This document shows positions 63,707-64,000 of a stretch of DNA of 64,000 bases, piece by piece. The translations under genes and the position numbers were made by a program. The stretch is taken from NCBI RefSeq assembly GCF_014138045.1, contig NZ_JACGXA010000001.1, forward strand, positions 1,783,001-1,847,000. Reading direction: 5' to 3'. The notes under the pieces are model-generated. The model had not been told where the DNA came from. It did not search any database and saw only the letters and a program-made list of their open reading frames with translations. Origin of the DNA: Nocardioides ginsengisegetis (GTDB lineage Bacteria; Actinomycetota; Actinomycetes; Propionibacteriales; Nocardioidaceae). Each line of letters starts with the position of its first letter. Position 1 is the stretch's first letter.

Positions 63707-64000
63707 TCAGGCCCGATAGCTGTCGTTGGGGACGACCACGGCGCGGCCCCGGATCGTGCCGTGCTCGAGCTGGCGGTAGGCCTCGGCGGCGTCGTCGAGG
63801 GTGAAGAGCGTGGTCTCGGCCCGGAGCAGGCCGCGCGCGCCGAGGTCGAGGACCTCCACGAGCTCGCGCCGGTTGCCCCAGTACGTCGTCTGGACGCTCA
63901 CCTCGTAGGGCAGGCCGAAGAACGACACCGGCAAGGTGCCGCCGGCGATGCCGACGATGGTCAGGTCGCCGACCTGCCGCATGCTCGCCGCGGCCAGTGC
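63707..64000 (-). CDS. Zinc-type alcohol dehydrogenase, C-terminal fragment
   Basis: The reading frame is open from the right edge of the window to a stop at 63707-63709; about 97 codons are inside. MRQVGDLTIVGIAGGTLPVSFFGLP and YWGNRRELVEVLDLGARGLL, then TLFTLDDAAEAYRQLEHGTIRGRAVVVP, are the end of the Rossmann domain and the C-terminal strand of a medium-chain zinc alcohol dehydrogenase (AdhP/AdhA type). The catalytic zinc domain lies beyond the window. It begins the operon leading to the USP and flavodoxin genes. Confidence 0.85.
   Translation of the reverse strand, partial: ALAAASMRQVGDLTIVGIAGGTLPVSFFGLPYEVSVQTTYWGNRRELVEVLDLGARGLLRAETTLFTLDDAAEAYRQLEHGTIRGRAVVVPNDSYRA

Overview
The window is high-GC actinobacterial DNA. 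A complete Pup-proteasome locus (arc, dop, pup, prcB, prcA, pafA, pafB, pafC), the mycothiol gene mshC, twin-arginine translocase genes and several actinobacteria-only families (DUF3090, DUF5703, SCO1664 family, DUF1918) point to a free-living actinomycete. The overall gene content and order would suit Nocardioides or a close relative (inference; no marker gene for species is present).

Layout. 1-2.7 kb: start of a diacylglycerol-kinase gene, a small unknown gene, tatC, tatA. 1.7-13.3 kb: the proteasome/pupylation locus on the minus strand, interrupted between prcA and pafA by an AbiEi/DUF559-type gene that lies between two copies of a palindromic repeat. 13.4-22.5 kb: tRNA methyltransferase, a site-2 protease, a RecB-like nuclease, a NarL-type two-component system, a HAD phosphatase, a class I aldolase and a second site-2 protease with CBS domains. 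22.5-39.3 kb: metH, a PAC2 protein next to a third repeat copy, mshC with its conserved neighbours (SCO1664 family, DUF3090, histidine phosphatase), corA, uppP, an aldo/keto reductase, a sigma factor behind a membrane partner, ATP-grasp, reductase and acetyltransferase genes, an M20 peptidase and tRNA-Leu(GAG).

39.4-64 kb is the most interesting part. It is a dense island resembling the mycobacterial DosR (hypoxia/dormancy) regulon. It has a DosR-like response regulator, five universal-stress genes, a pyridoxamine-oxidase-like protein, SRPBCC and DoxX membrane proteins, a GNAT-acyl-CoA synthetase fusion, SulP, a sulfide:quinone-reductase-like flavoprotein, cytochrome bd oxidase with its fused CydDC exporter, a beta-CASP nuclease, a DUF1918 protein, a CtpF-like P-type ATPase, a flavodoxin and a zinc alcohol dehydrogenase. 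Nearly every transcription unit starts behind a 14-base palindrome of the form GGGACC-AA/TT-GGTCCC. Where a -10 element can be assigned, the palindrome sits a fixed 23 or 45-46 bases from it. Two further palindromes flank the aldolase/site-2 protease divergent promoter at 21 kb, which would make that locus a remote member of the same regulon. No DosS/DosT-type sensor kinase is visible.

Expression signals. Many housekeeping genes have a TANNNT -10 element only 6-7 bases before the start codon and no ribosome binding site, so they are probably leaderless. Most island genes instead carry Shine-Dalgarno sequences or ATGA/GTGA stop-start overlaps, i.e. translationally coupled operons.
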